64,000 nt of DNA from Bryum argenteum (GCA_037043015.1 CM073331.1:2315501-2379500); one strand, 5' to 3'. Shown: positions 45,401 through 58,153, counted from the stretch's first letter. Numbers and translations are program-made. The notes: generated by a model not told the origin, from the sequence alone.

Positions 45401-48400
45401 AATAAAGCCTCATCGTGGATCGAGAAAGATATAATGGTTGCCCTTAACACTAACTGAGCAATCTCTCGATGTGTAACACACCTGTCTCACAGTTGGACTT
45501 TGACCAACGTTCGCTGCAGATGAAGGGTACCACACCTGCTCCAAATTGGAATAAAAAGTCACCGTTAACAAGGCCTTATTAACCACATCAAGAATCTAAT
45601 TGATAAAGAACCAAATAAGAGAATTTCCCATACGATTCCACATTGTCTAGAAAAAGGAACCAAGTTTGATAATGGTTTCATCAGATCCTCGGCAGTTCTA
45701 AAAAATCTCAATCAGTATCTATCTTTTCGATGAACCCACCTTAAAGAGAAATCAAGAAGTTTGATATTTACAATATTTTAATGTAATCGCCACAGTACAT
45801 AAGAGTAGGCTATTTGATACCTGCATGCCTTGAGGACCATACGCCCAGCAAGGTTCTTCTTTGATAATGGGATCGCTTTCTTCCTTTAACTGGTCATTAC
45901 TCAACCAAAAGTGTTCCACTCCAGAAAGAAGGCGGCGCTCATTGCCATGATCCAAGTCAAGCAACGAAAGCTCCCCATCTGTGCGAAGTATCATACATCT
46001 ACAATCAAAAATATTACAACTCTTAAAAAAAAAATGAAAAACAAACACTCTCTCAAATCCTATCAAAAGAAAAACCACATCAAGTAGCTTCCAAAAGAAA
46101 AGGATCCTCAATCCTAAAAGTAAAAATATTCACCTCGTAGGTTGCTTCGCAGCTTCACCAGGAGGAAACTCATCAAAACTGTGCACATTTGTACCGACAC
46201 GAGGACTATCCCATGAATTCGTGGGACCGTCACCACCCCAAGATCCCATATTTGGGACGAAATGCATCGCCAGTGGAGACATCCTGGTGCTCATTATTGA
46301 GAGCTCTCGAACTGTAAAGAGCTGCAAAAGTATACAATAATAACGCACTATACCTTCAGAGTCTATCGTTGATGCAAAGTTGCCTAAATTACCAAAACTG
46401 ACCTCTTCTACTTCAGGCCCAAAAAAGCTCAATGAAGCATCATATAAAAAAACACAACAGTAGGGTCTTAAAGATAACTCGAAATTCTACACACATATCA
46501 AATCTGAACCGTTCATTCTTCTTTATTTGTGAGATTGTAATTGTCGAAGTTGGCTGAAAAGTTGGATGTGTAAGGGCAAACTTGCCTGTACTATTGCAGT
46601 TTTTTGAGAAGAAAGCTCTCCCTGGACATGCACTTTGAAGACATAGAGATCAAATGGGGCACAAGTAACAAGTATGTAGTCCTGCCATACATCCATGGCT
46701 ATGGGCTTTCCTGGAAGCTGCTTGCGACATAGTAATGAAGCCTCATCCAAATGGTACCGTGGATAAAGACATAGTTCATACCTACAAAACAAAACTCAGT
46801 ATCAGAAAACTACTGTAAACAATTAGCCTCTAAAGTACATGCAAATGAATAAATTTCGAATACAAGAAAGTTGTGAAAAGTCCATTCAATTCTGCAATGG
46901 ATGATATATGAACAGTTGATAATAGAGGCTAGTTGGTATTTTTTGGTTCTGGAGGTTCTCCCTTGTTGTTTAGAAAGTGTATTTCCCTCACCAATCAGAG
47001 GTTTTCCGGTAGTTGCATATGACTACTATTTTGCCCAACCAAGCAACAGCAACACAGTGCACCTGCCGTTCCTGCAACACATCACCAAACACTCGAAACT
47101 TCTTCGTTTGCAAATCGTGAAGAAGCAGGCCTTGGCGGCCTGCTATGGCCAAGTAACTCCCATCTTCATTGCCGGCCACATGAAGAACTGGCCAATTGTC
47201 CCATATGTAAGGTTGCTGCACATCACCCAACAAAAACATGTTAATTAGGTATCCGCTTTTAATCGATCACAATTTGGACTAGAGAGAGAATACATAGTGG
47301 TGATATGAGCCAGATCTTACAGGCATTACAAGGTGGTGACTCTTGATGTCACCGTTCTCGTCAGGTTGAATAATTATCACACGATCTGCGCCATGCATTA
47401 ATTGCCACACATCGGAAACTCCAGCGATGTTTTGGTTCGCAGAACTGCCAAATATGTACATGAAAAGCTGATCAGTCTTACGTATTCGATGTTTTGATAT
47501 AACTGCAAATTAAGGATTGCCCAGGTCAGGGGCTCCATCTGATGTTACCAAGTCTAAAAATACAGACGATGTATTATATACCCGTTTTTCTGAGGTAAAA
47601 CTCAGACAATGCGTATACAATACCTGTTCTTAGTATTCACTGTTATTTAGAACATTGTGTCATAGAAGAATGAGTTTCATGTTGGTCTTTAATCAGGACT
47701 TGTACCTTCATTTTTCCTCATTCATAAAATAACGCACGGTCCTGTCAATAGTCTAGCTCTCTTTACTGCTTGCAAGCTTGTCCAGATAAGTGCATGTCGT
47801 ATACCCTTTTTTCTACAACTACGTTATGACATAATAGAATTGGTTTCATGTGGGTCTTTGAACCAAGACTCTCATCATTTGAAAAGATTGCACAATAATA
47901 ATCAAAGAACTGTTTAGCTACTCTGGTTCAATAAACTCTCAATACATCACTGGTTCTGGTAAGCTCCTGAATGAAACGAAAGTAAGGTCATGGAAATATG
48001 GCATTAAGGAATCGGCACCAACTGGGGTTATCGGTCCAATTGTTCAGGTGAATGCTGTTTCTCCCAACTCTTTTTGTTTTCAACATAACAGAACAGAATT
48101 CGTTTCATACTAGATTCCAACTTCATTTAGGAATACAGCTAGTTTTTGTGTCAAAGTCTCAACCATCGTTTCATTCTTATTCTTGTTTGGAAGGTCAAGT
48201 GGTTATGAGAAAATGCACCTTTTTGCGAAACGGAACTCAAAGAGGCGAGAAGTATTTCCTCTCTCAGCAGCGAAAAGCTCATAAGCGTTCAAACCCCAAG
48301 TCAAAGAGGCGACGCCACGCACCATGGGCTCACTCATGGATCGGTCACTCTCCACTCGAGCAGACGGCGACTGCGAGCTGCTCAAACTCCCCTGGCGAAT

Positions 48401-51400
48401 GGTGCACATGAGTCGGCACCCGGATGCTGTCCACACTGCTAAGCCCCTGTTGTGCCATCCCACTGCGAAGGCGCTGTTGTCTGGCGTCCATGTTACTTGC
48501 GACACTGGCCCCGTGTCTTCCACTGCATACCTGCACATATATCAGATGACGATGAGATTGAAGCAAACACGATATGGTCTGTTTTACTAAGAGCTGGGAG
48601 ACAGAAAGCAAGAGAAAAGAATCTAAGTTTCTCTGGGATAAGAAGTTTAGAGCAAAGAAACATGCAATTGTGGGGGTAAGTAGAAGAAAACAAAAGAGAA
48701 AACCCCAATGAAAATATTTGTCTCTTCCAACCAGTGAAGAGAGAAAATGTGATTGTGAGCATTGTTCCACTAGGAGTTAGTAGAAGAGAATACAAGAGCA
48801 AAAATCTTAGTCTAAAATGCAAACAGGATAGGTTCCAGTACATGCTAGTAGAAAATACGAATAAAAGAAAACTCAACAGTGTGCTTATTTCTTCTCATTG
48901 ATTCTCAGACCATAAGAAATGCAACTGTAAGATTGTGATTGTGAGTTAGTACAAGAAGAGAAACCTTAAGCTAAGACCCACTGGTATAGTTGTTTCTTCA
49001 TCTTGATGTTCAAAGCAAAGCACGTACAAATGAGAAACTTAATCGTGAGCATGAAAGTGGGGAGGTTCCACTAAGAGCTAGTCACGATAGGATACCCTAA
49101 GCACAACCCGCTAGTATATTGGATTCTTCATCTTGATGTTCAAAGCGAAGCGCATACAAAGAGTAGAAAAAAACAAGAGAGAAAACTCCAAATTACAACT
49201 TAATAGTACATTCGTTTCCTCTGATCAAACTTCAAGACAAAATTGCAAACATGAAAAATGGATACCTCATGCAATCACCTCAAAGACAAAAAACCAACAG
49301 GTTGTAACAAAGACAACAATCTCATGGTTCAAAAAGCTTACCCCCAGTCAATCAACGAGATACTCCGCAAATGGCTGGCACCATCAGCAAGATTGAAAAG
49401 CTCCACAGTCCCCCTTCGAGTTCCCACAGCAAGAACCTGACGCTCACAAGCAATCGACGCACACAAAGCATCGAACACGCCCACCCATCGCTCCGGAATC
49501 ACTTCCGTTGCTCCCTTGACGGCACAAAGCGCCACACTTCCTTCGGTAAAAATTGCGATCAGAAGATGCAGCTTCTCGGAGACTTGGAGTTGTGAGAGTT
49601 TGCTTGGTCTTCGTCTGGTTATGTCGTCGTACCGAGGGGAGGGTGGGAAGGAGGATTGGTGTGTGAGAGCGCCGGGGGAGACTGGTGGTTTGGGAGTTTC
49701 CAGAGTTGTTGTTGCTGTTGTTGTTGTGTCGAATGTGGATACGTACTCTTGGAGTACGTCGGAGACTCCGAGTACCTGGCGAGGAACGGAAAAGTATGAG
49801 GAGCAGAGCAAGCTTGCACTAAAGAAGAAGAACTTCAACCTTATTTTGAAGCATCCACACACAAACAATATTCAGTATTACAGGAGAACTCAGCCCATAC
49901 TAAAGAAGAACACAACCAGTACTGAAGAAGAAGAACTCGAAGTCAATACTAAAGAAGAGAAACTCCAAGTTTGAATAGAACTAGAAGAACTTAAGCCTGT
50001 TTCGAAGCCAGAATGGATAGAATGTTTGTTAGACCTATACTTGTCAACTTTTATCACACCTCTTGATTCTTCAGTTTGCTAACCCTCTAAGTACAAGAAC
50101 CCCAAAAGTGGTTGAAATAAGATTAACTTGGTGAACGTGCACATCGACTTTTGTTCATGTGTAACATAACTTATAACGTATGAGAGGCCTGGTTATAGGC
50201 TTCATTCTTAAAAGGGTTAACCCCCCACTTGTGCAATGTAGAGCTCTTCTTAAAACGCTAAGATACTCACCTCGCCATTCCATGATACAATTCTGAGGAG
50301 GTTGTTCGAAAGTCCCAACGTGATGTTAAACTCATCACCAGCGATACAGCACCTGCAGAAGACTCACCTCAGAGTTTGTCTTTCTTCTTCCACAATAAGA
50401 ATGTCAAATAGGAATTGAGTTAGTAGCGTACACTGTCACTGTTCGATTGTACAAGGCGGCATCGATGCTTGTTGAGAAGACGATGTTGATCAATGGGATG
50501 TCTAAGTTGCTTTGAATGCTCGATTGTAGTTGTCTGTCGGAGACTTTGATGTGGTAGAAGTGGAGGTAACTCTCGGATGTCTGCACAACACAAAACTTAA
50601 ATCAATGCTTCGATGGAGTAAACCTTGACACAAACACCGACCGAAATAAATGGTAAGTGATCGAAGAGAAAACCTCAACAGCTTCTTCCATGGAGTACTA
50701 TGAATGAGACTTGATTTCATTCTTGTAACATATTGTATCATGTAAATGTTTAATGATCTTGCAATCAAGAGCTTGTTCCATGGAGCTTATTTCAATTCTT
50801 GTAATAATCACAAGACACACCGAGAAAATATTGGTTGAAATGAACCATGTATCATGATCATAATCCAATCCAGCGATTAAGAAACAGGACCTTCGATAGC
50901 TTCTTTCATGAAGTACCGAGTGGGTTGCTTATTTCGATTCAAAACACTGACACCGATTATTTTGTTTAGTGATATTGCATGATGATAATCGATCGAGAAG
51001 AGCTTCTTCCATGGAGTACTATGTGTGGGACTTATTGTGATTCTTGTGACCATTGGTTGAAATGAGTATCATGTTTAGTGGATATGGAGTTTCTTACCAA
51101 GACGACGACCGTGTTGTCTTTGGCACTCCAGAGAGCATGAGCATTCAAACCCTCGCGAGATTGCAGGCTCCGCTTGAAATGCCCCAATTTCGTCGTATGC
51201 TGTACCGATGCAAACAAGTCTTGTAATGATTTGCTAGAATCCAACTTACTTACTATGAGAAAAAGCCTGAAAGTGAGGCTTGTCAGCAACAACAGAGCGA
51301 CAACGGTACTGGATTGAAAGATTCTAGTTCGTAGTACAATGAATGCAAACAAGAGGTACCTGATCGGCGTTCCAGACTTGGATTTGCGTGGCGGTGACGA

Positions 51401-51497
51401 GCAGTAACCAGCGATCTTGCACCGACAAGTGCACCACAGGTTGCGGGGAGCTGCTGTCGATGGACAGCAATTTCGGCCATCCATACGCGACGTACAT
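42418..51497 (-). CDS. RIC1: RIC1 homologue (RAB6A-GEF complex partner 1-like), 24 exons
   Basis: RIC1 with RGP1 forms the guanine-exchange complex for Rab6/Ypt6 at the Golgi, promoting endosome-to-Golgi transport. Exons: 51497-51360, 51199-51098, 50580-50432, 50352-50271, 49775-49342, 48530-48219, 47444-47321, 47215-46992, 46781-46586, 46321-46134, 45998-45821, 45535-45482, 45380-45201, 45057-44945, 44844-44659, 44467-44410, 44285-44226, 44121-44080, 43759-43656, 43573-43438, 43260-43183, 43048-42932, 42658-42596, 42492-42418. They join in frame to about 1,130 residues, near the plant family's usual size. Landmarks are MYVAYGWPKLL at the start, WTPDNSAFAVGW, VFGDVLQERQVHC, WLGKIVVICNY, YPRYHLDEASLLCRK, PCFEPTPQAQP and EWIVVLATLLQR near the end. 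WD-like N-terminus and helical C-terminus are as in the family. One intron uses a GC donor. No disabling change is seen. Confidence 0.93.
46465..46560 (+). mobile_element. MITE family B remnant in RIC1 intron
   Basis: Matches the interior of family B (GAACCGTTCATTCTTC, TTTGTGAGATTGTAAT, GTTGGC) without its ends. It lies in the intron between RIC1 exons 46781-46586 and 46321-46134, just inside the GC donor. Confidence 0.6.
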
Positions 51498-52200
51498 CGT
51501 TGCAATCGATCAATCGATCTCACTCATAAGATCTGCCCATTTCGAAGCCTCCTCCCATGATGCACCCGTTTGAATCGAACCATTATTCTCCAGTTGTCGG
51601 TGTTAATAAATGAAACCCTAAAACAGGACTATCAACATAATCCACTAGAACTTCGTAGCTAGAAGCCTAGAACCCCCCAACAGAAAAAGGATCTTACTCT
51701 AAAATTACGCAAGAGATGAAAGCTGCGATCGATCGTAAAGCGATGTACTGTAGCACTAATCTGATCATAAGAAGGAATCTAACCTTTACAATTGTCCGAA
51801 ACCCTATGGGTGTTACTCCTACGAAGAATCTCTCTAATAAGAATTGGGGTTCCGAAACAATCAAAAAGTGAAAATCCGGCGTTCCCACTGGAGTTCCCGA
51901 TACTGTTCACGCGAAAAAAGCGACAACCCTGAAAAGGTCGATTGAGTTGAATCCTTCGATTGTCGAACGGGCAAAGTGGATTTACGACATTCAAAGTAAC
52001 AGTAATGTGCACTGATGAATTGACAGCAATTACACAGCTGATGAATGTTCTTAAACTGGACCCGAAGATCGAAGCAAATTGTCCTCATAAATTTATGTAG
52101 ACCCTAAAATGCTAAACCCAAAATGTATCTCCCTAAGGATCTGTCGATCGTTACATTGCAGTGAGATCGAAGCGTGAAATCGAGTTGCGACAGCTGAATC
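51498..52200 (-). other. RIC1 5' region
   Basis: Upstream of the RIC1 ATG. No clear TATA box is recognised. It likely contains the 5' UTR and promoter; open frames here lack support. Confidence 0.35.
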
Positions 52201-53322
52201 ATGCAGATCACCAGATGAAAACACGGGTGTACAGCAATCGAGAATGTATTGTTTACTAATTCCTTCCCAGATCGAGCCTCATAATTGTGGTGTACAATGT
52301 CCTGTTTTCGAACTCCTAAACGGTGTTATTGCACAGGTTACCAATCAATTATTGCATGAAGCATACTTTTTATTAATAAAATGTACAAGAAGAAGCACGT
52401 ATCAACATTCTTCTCGAGGCGGTATCAAAGGATTGGGCGAGAATGGTCATTCTTTACATGATTCCTTCCATAAAGTGATGAATTATGTGCAAATTGTTCT
52501 GTTTCACTGCATGTTACTGCACCCGAGAAGCACATTATCGCATGTAATCCACACTTTTCTAGTATAAAACGATTTACAGTACGATATGATTTCTCTCCAT
52601 TGTTCTGTTCTATACTCCTAAACCGCTGTTACTGCACCCGAGAAGCATATCAATTATAGCGTGAATTATACCTTCTACTATACAAAGGGGGGGGCCGCAC
52701 AGGGCCATTCAGTTGAAAAATGGGCACTTTTTAGTTGAGGTTTTTTTCAACTGGGGGCCGCACAGGGAGGCTCATTTCAACTGTGAGAAAATTTCTCAAC
52801 TGTGGTCCCACAGAGGAGAAAATTTCTCAACCTTGTCCCCCACACCTAATAATAACATAGTTGAGATTTAACACTATGAATCTCAACGAAACTCAATGGT
52901 GCCCCGACCCACCATTGAGTTTCATTTTTTAGAGGGCTTCCATGAATTGGATGTTAATTTGATCATCATCCATTTTTTTCCCTTTACTGTATTGCAATTA
53001 CTGGAAATTGGTGCTTAATAAACTAGGGGGCTTGAGGTACCAGAGTACCAATACTCTCACCCCAGTTATTATTCGGTCACCTCACCTCACCACTGATCAT
53101 ATTATTAATAAAAATTAATAAATATTATTACATTATTATATTATAAAATATTATTATACCATTAAATATTATTATATTATTAAATTATTAATATAAAAAT
53201 ATTCTATTACATATTATAAAATATGTATTCATTATATTTGTATTAGTAAACTTTGTATTATTGATATATTAACAATACTAGTACAAGGGAATTATGGTCA
53301 TAAATCAGATTTTCGGCAGACA

Positions 53323-53532
53323 ATGCTTACAACCGAAGAAAAAAGATATCAGGAGGAGTCACAAGCCCGTCAAAGCATGTTGGATCTGGAACGCAGACGT
53401 CTCACTCTTGATCAAGAAAGAAACAATCGACACGGAGCGCAGCTAGATGCTATCTTGACTGTTGTCAATAGTTTAGCACAATCGCTGGCTACAATTGCAA
53501 ATTCCGTGAAAGAGAAACGTAGTGATGATTAA
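53323..53532 (+). pseudogene. C-terminal coiled-coil remnant of a Harbinger ORF1-like protein
   Basis: 69 residues with a helical, heptad-like stretch (ARQSMLDLERRRLTLDQERN), then AQLDAILTVVNSLAQSLATI. Such tails follow the Myb/SANT domain in PIF/Harbinger ORF1 proteins and trihelix-type factors. The DNA-binding domain is missing upstream, where the sequence is AT-rich. Assignment is by resemblance only. Confidence 0.4.
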
Positions 53533-53883
53533 AAAAAAAATAGCATTTTAGATCTCATCTTAAGGATTATGTACTTGTCATTTTCAATGATCTCTAAAGG
53601 TTCAAGGATTGTGTTCATTTTTGTTTTTGAATAAAGGGTTGTGATTTATTTTTTCTTAATTAATTCCAAGTACTCGAATTTCATCTAGTATGAACTTGTA
53701 TATATCTCAGTAGACATACATATGTCTTACTAACTCAATATAATCTAACCCCTAAACATTCCAAATGTTTTTTTTGTACACTATGAATGAAGGGCCTTAA
53801 CTTTGAAGAGCCATAACTCTGTCATTCAAATTTTGTTTTGAACCTTTTTGTACATTTTCAATTAAGGGCCTAAACTTTAAAAA

Positions 53884-54050
53884 ATTCTTCAGCGCTAAAT
53901 AATTAATTTTTTGAGGGCTAAATAATTTATTTATTGAGGCCTAAGTGACAAGTTTTTTTAGGGCTAAATGACATATTTTTTGAGGAGTAAATAATAAGTT
54001 TTTTGAGGGCTAATTATTAAATTTTTTGAGGGTTAAATAATAATAATAAT
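53884..54050 (+). repeat. imperfect tandem repeat, about 22-29 bp
   Basis: Six or seven diverged copies of TTTTTTGAGGGCTAAATAAT, inside the PIF-like element. A single-ended CTAACCCCTAAACATTCC precedes it at about 53746. Confidence 0.6.
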
Positions 54051-55895
54051 TATTATTTTTTTATCTTAATACTCTAATTTGTGTTGAAATAGTCCAATAT
54101 GTCTTGAAGTAATTTATATCAAAATAATGTAAATTGTGTCCAAACATTTGAACTTCTGTCAGTACTATGGAATAAGGCAAAGGAAAAAAATTGTGTCACA
54201 ATTATCCAATTTATGTGAAATAATATTAAATACCTAATTTGTGTAAAAATAATTCAATAAGTTGAATGGAAAGAAAGAGGATGTGTTGATGAATTATGAA
54301 GTCTCATCCATTGCTTTATTTTCAACCGGATTTCCTGTGCGGCCTACAGTTGAAAAACAATCCAAGTTCGGTTGAAAATCTTCAACTGGATTTTTTGAAC
54401 TCAACTGCTAGTGCGGCCTACAGTTCAGTTGAAAACTTTCAACCAATAGTTGAAAAACTCAACTAGCTAACTTCAACTCAACTCAACTAGACTCCCAGTG
54501 CGGCCCCCCCCAAAGTGCAGTAACATTCTCTTTGAAAAATCGTAGCGGTAAGTAAAATAGTACACCAGAGGAGTGGATTAATCAACAGCAGTTGATCTGT
54601 TTCGTACTTACGAATGTTCTGTTACTCTTACAATTCTAAACACAGTTGAGCTGCAAGTTCAAAATCATGCAGAACACCACCAAATTATAGCAAGAAGAGC
54701 TATCATTCATATGATTACAGTATAGCATGAATAATACATTCTAAATTTGAATTGAACAACAACAAGCACAGTTTCACGTAAATGATGAGCATTAGGTCTT
54801 TCGCTGATGCATATGTCCGATTGCTGCTTATATGACCCCGCTTTGGATTCTGCTCCATTTTCGAAACGAATCACAGCTAATTTACAGCTATCGAGGATGG
54901 GTTTTACAGCAATCGAGATTTTGAATAACTGCAATCAGGAACGTATTTAATGCATGATTTTTGTCCAGACAGAAGCTGATGAGAAATATTTTGTATGTAC
55001 ACTCAAATGATTTCCCGGACTCCTGAAAAGCTGTTACTGTACAGTAACATAATCAATTATAGCATGATACATACTTTCTAGTGAACAAAGTACCAAGACA
55101 TTCAAGCAATGATTGACCGGTCGTCGACATTCTCACAGCGGACTGATGTTGCTAACGACTCCTTTTGAGCAGTGATCGGTTGATGCTCGTCTTGGCTTCT
55201 GCTCCATTTTCAGATTTTGATCCTAACCCTGGAAAATCGAATTTGAGTTAATACTATTGTTCAATGGTCTCACGATCTAATCAAAGCAGGACAGATTTTC
55301 TCTGTAAGCATGAAACACACTTTCTACTCTACATCCTACATCAACAATCACTTCTCAAATCCTGGCGGACATTTTTCACTCAATCGCAAAATGATGATCG
55401 AGCATTAGGTCTTACGATGATGCTCTTGCATTTGCGATTGCTGCTCGTATGATTGAATTCTGCTCCATTTTCAAATTTGAATCTAACTTTGGAAATCGCA
55501 CTGTTAGTACTATTGTTCAATGGTCCTACGATCTGATGAAAGCAAGAGAGATTTCTCTATAGCATGAAACATATACCTTCTATCATACATTGCAATTCAC
55601 ATATCCAGTTGCAATTACTCGCAAAATGATGAGGTCTTACGATATGCTCGCCGTCTTGGATTCCCGCCCATTTCAAATTTGAATCTGAAGCTTGAACATA
55701 CAGCAGCTAGCTTCTCATCAGCCCCATCATCTGAATGATCTACGCCGCTTGGGGATACTTAATCCCAAAGGATTAACGGGCGCTCTTGCTGCTGCTACCT
55801 CCCGCATTTTCAAAAGCACCCCCGCAGCAACCACCTGCACAGATACTCGATCAAGTACTATTCCACAATCACCTGCGAATTAAAACTTCGATCCA

Positions 55896-56192
55896 TTATC
55901 GGACAAGATCACGAACCTCGTTGAATTCAGCGGGATCAGGTGGTGGAATGAGCGGGATTTCGTTGAATTTAACGGGATCAGGTGGTGGAATGAGCGGGAT
56001 TTCGTTGAATTTAGCGGGATCAGGTGGTGGAATGAGCGGGATTTCGTGCGGTCGGATCGACAAAACGGGAGAACCGTCCGAGAAATTGAGCCACAAGGAG
56101 ACGGTACAGATTTTGAAGGCGGATTTCGATGGAGGCGGCTGTGGTATACGAGGACGTATGCGATCATCGTCGAGAGTTGAGGATTCCGCCAT
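55896..56192 (-). CDS. start of a small unrecognised gene with 14-residue repeats
   Basis: The ATG at 56192 follows a TATA box by about 80 bp. The protein starts MAESSTLDDDRIRPRIPQPP, continues FKICTVSLWLNFSDGSPVLS, then has three copies of EIPLIPPPDPAKFN encoded by a 42-bp tandem repeat (about 55917-56044), and stops at VRDLVR unless spliced at the GTTCGT near 55914. Promoter and clean frame make it plausible as a real first exon. I do not recognise the family, and downstream exons were not found because the degenerate array follows. Confidence 0.45.
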   Translation of the reverse strand: MAESSTLDDDRIRPRIPQPPPSKSAFKICTVSLWLNFSDGSPVLSIRPHEIPLIPPPDPAKFNEIPLIPPPDPVKFNEIPLIPPPDPAEFNEVRDLVR

Positions 56193-56267
56193 CGCTGTCT
56201 GTGAATGTTGCGACGAGTTTGAAATTTGAAAATCGATTCTGGGCGGCGTGATTGATGCGGGGTTTTG

Positions 56268-56276
56268 GGTTTTATA
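56268..56276 (-). promoter_or_regulatory. TATA box of the 56192 gene
   Basis: Minus-strand CACTATAAAACCC, a strong plant-type TATA, with the first ATG about 78 bp downstream. Confidence 0.55.
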
Positions 56277-56529
56277 GTGGTCGCGAAAGCCCCTCTTAAA
56301 CCTCTCTTAAACCCTGTATCCTGGCCATAGGCCCATAGTTTAGTGAAGGAGTTGAAGGTGGAATGGTACTAATTTCAATTTTTAAAAAATTGTGGTGGAG
56401 TTACAAGTGTAAGTAATTTTTGTGCATTTGGAAAGTGAGAGACCAGATTAAGTGAAATTATCAATTTTGGACTCTCCTACAATTTATTATGAATTTCTGA
56501 AATTGAACTTATACCACTCGAAAAACTTG

Positions 56530-56853
56530 CACTACTACAATTTGAGGGGGTTTGCAATGTTATCTTCTTAATAGTCGCTCAAGTTTAGCAATGTTTTAGA
56601 ACTTGCTTGAGCAACGCTCGCAAGAAAATAAGCAACATTATCGCATCACCATTCACCAAGCAACGTTATTTATACTTTAATTGAGAACGTTGCTTATTTT
56701 CCTAAGAATGTTGCTTATTTTCCTAAGAACGTTGCTTATTTTCCTGAGAAGGTGCTCAAGCAAGTTCCAAAACTTTGCTACACTTTAGCAACGTTTACAC
56801 AAAACGTTGCTAGAATTGTAACGTTGCAAACCCCTCTCATTTCTCACGTAGTG
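56530..56853. mobile_element. nonautonomous CACTA element (324 bp)
   Basis: Starts CACTACTACAATTTGAGGGG and ends with GAGAAATGAGAG-type complement TTCTCACGTAGTG. Flanking trinucleotides TTG and ATG differ by one base. Inside are three tandem copies of GAACGTTGCTTATTTTCCTAA (about 56684-56749) and further GCAACGTT words on both strands. Confidence 0.65.
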
Positions 56854-56975
56854 ATGAGAGCTCAAACTTCGAAGCTATCATGTACCTCCAAGCTAAAAGG
56901 GCCTATGAGCCATTATTGATATTGTGCCAGTTTTTGAGCACTCTAACTTAATTATGAGGTTCTAGAATTCACGTC

Positions 56976-57345
56976 TTAACCCTTAAACGCCCAAGCAAGC
57001 CCGAGGGGCTTGATTCCAACAGAATCTTCTCTGTAGCTCTTACTGTAATCAACTTTTCACTTAAATTTTGATGTCAAACTGGTCACCGTCTTATGATGCA
57101 TTCAAAAAGTGAAATTTTACAATTCAAATCACAATTTGTATGTATGATTTTATGGTTTGAAAGGATTGTGGTAGGTAGGTTGGGGTTGTACATAACCTTG
57201 TAGGAGGTTGCAAGCTCATCATTGATTGGTTCATTCATGGTGCCCAAGTTCAAAAAGTGCACTATTCATGATGCCCAAGTCGAAAAGATGTTGTGATCCA
57301 ATTTTAGGCTGCCCGTTTCAGACCCCATGGGCGTTTGAGGGTTAA
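56976..57345 (-). mobile_element. TTAA-flanked MITE, family K, inverse copy (370 bp)
   Basis: TTAACCCTTAAACGCCCA at 56976 and GGGCGTTTGAGGGTTAA ending 57345. The interior is the reverse complement of 40153-40499 with moderate divergence. Confidence 0.83.
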
Positions 57346-58153
57346 TGAATTGGGATCACTAAAATTTTAGTGTAATTAGTGTCCACCTCATACAATGTCC
57401 AATTTATTGTATGTAGAGTAAAGGTCGTGTCAAGGTTATTGTAGAAAGTTCTCCTCAAGCGTTTGAGAGATCTCATGAAAGTGCAGAGTTGGGTCAATGT
57501 AAGTTACAAATAGTGTCTTATTTTCTCACCCAAACCTATCTAACTTGGTACCCTCATAGGTTTCAACCCCTCACTATTAGTCTCATAGGCACTAATTAGT
57601 ATCAATAGTCTTGTTTTTGAAGTAAGATTTTCATTGTTCACTTGTTCTTTCTTCTATTTTAAATATATTCCCAAACAAGCACTTTGTAGTTTGGTTTTAT
57701 TAGTTATGTTTTGATGCAATGATGCCTTAGTCTACCTTTAGTTGTGATGTGAGGAGGTTTTATTCTTATCTATGGTGAAATGGAACACCTTTTTTTTGTT
57801 TGTTTTTTTTTTAATAATGAATTTCGAAAAAATATATAAATGAGAAATTTTAACCTCACATGTTTAATAAATTGTAGGGTGATTTTCTGCCAACAAAAAA
57901 GATACATGAGTTTGACATGAGCTTACATCACTCATAGGAATTTAAAAGCATTAGAAAGGTAATACCACCATTATCTACTAGTGTTTGCAAATACAAATAA
58001 ATTTATACTTTGTTATTTAGAGGTGCTAGTACGTCAAGAATGGGTGGTTTTAAATATGGGTTATTAATATAAATGAAGTGCCCATGCCATGTAATTGAAG
58101 CTCCATCTTCTTCAGCGAGCACTATAGTTAAAATCCTATCATTTGGAGAAAAT
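57346..58153. other. no gene seen
   Basis: AT-rich noncoding sequence. Confidence 0.5.

Larger units (their letters stand above)
52687..54511 (+). mobile_element. PIF/Harbinger-like element, 1825 bp, mostly decayed
   Basis: Perfect 14-bp inverted ends: GGGGGGGGCCGCAC (52687-52700) and GTGCGGCCCCCCCC (54498-54511), flanked by AAA on both sides. Both subterminal regions are dense in TTCAACTG/CAGTTGAA words. It contains the C-terminal remnant of a Myb/SANT-type accessory protein. Ends of the GGCCxxxCACA type and a 3-bp target resemble Pong/Harbinger, though their usual target is TWA. No transposase remains. Confidence 0.65.
52200..55700. repeat. degenerate tandem array, about 200-240 bp units, split by a transposon
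   Basis: Recurring words at similar spacing are CTCCTAAAC-GCTGTTACTGCAC, CAATTATAGCATGA--CATAC, GCATTAGGTCTTACGATGATGC, TCTGCTCCATTTTCAAATTTG and TGTTCAATGGTC. Clear units are near 52290-52500, 52600-52686, 55010-55260, 55261-55500 and 55501-55690, with more decayed ones near 54650-54960. The PIF-like element at 52687-54511 interrupts the array. No coding potential is supported. Confidence 0.55.

Noticed and set aside
53744..53763. CTAACCCCTAAACATTCC as a MITE left end
   Set aside because: No inverted right end was found within about 1.2 kb, so no element can be bounded.
55917..56044. rRNA-like words (TTGAATTCAGCGGGATCAGG)
   Set aside because: Only a short resemblance to rDNA-type wording; it is a 42-bp coding tandem repeat with no surrounding rRNA.
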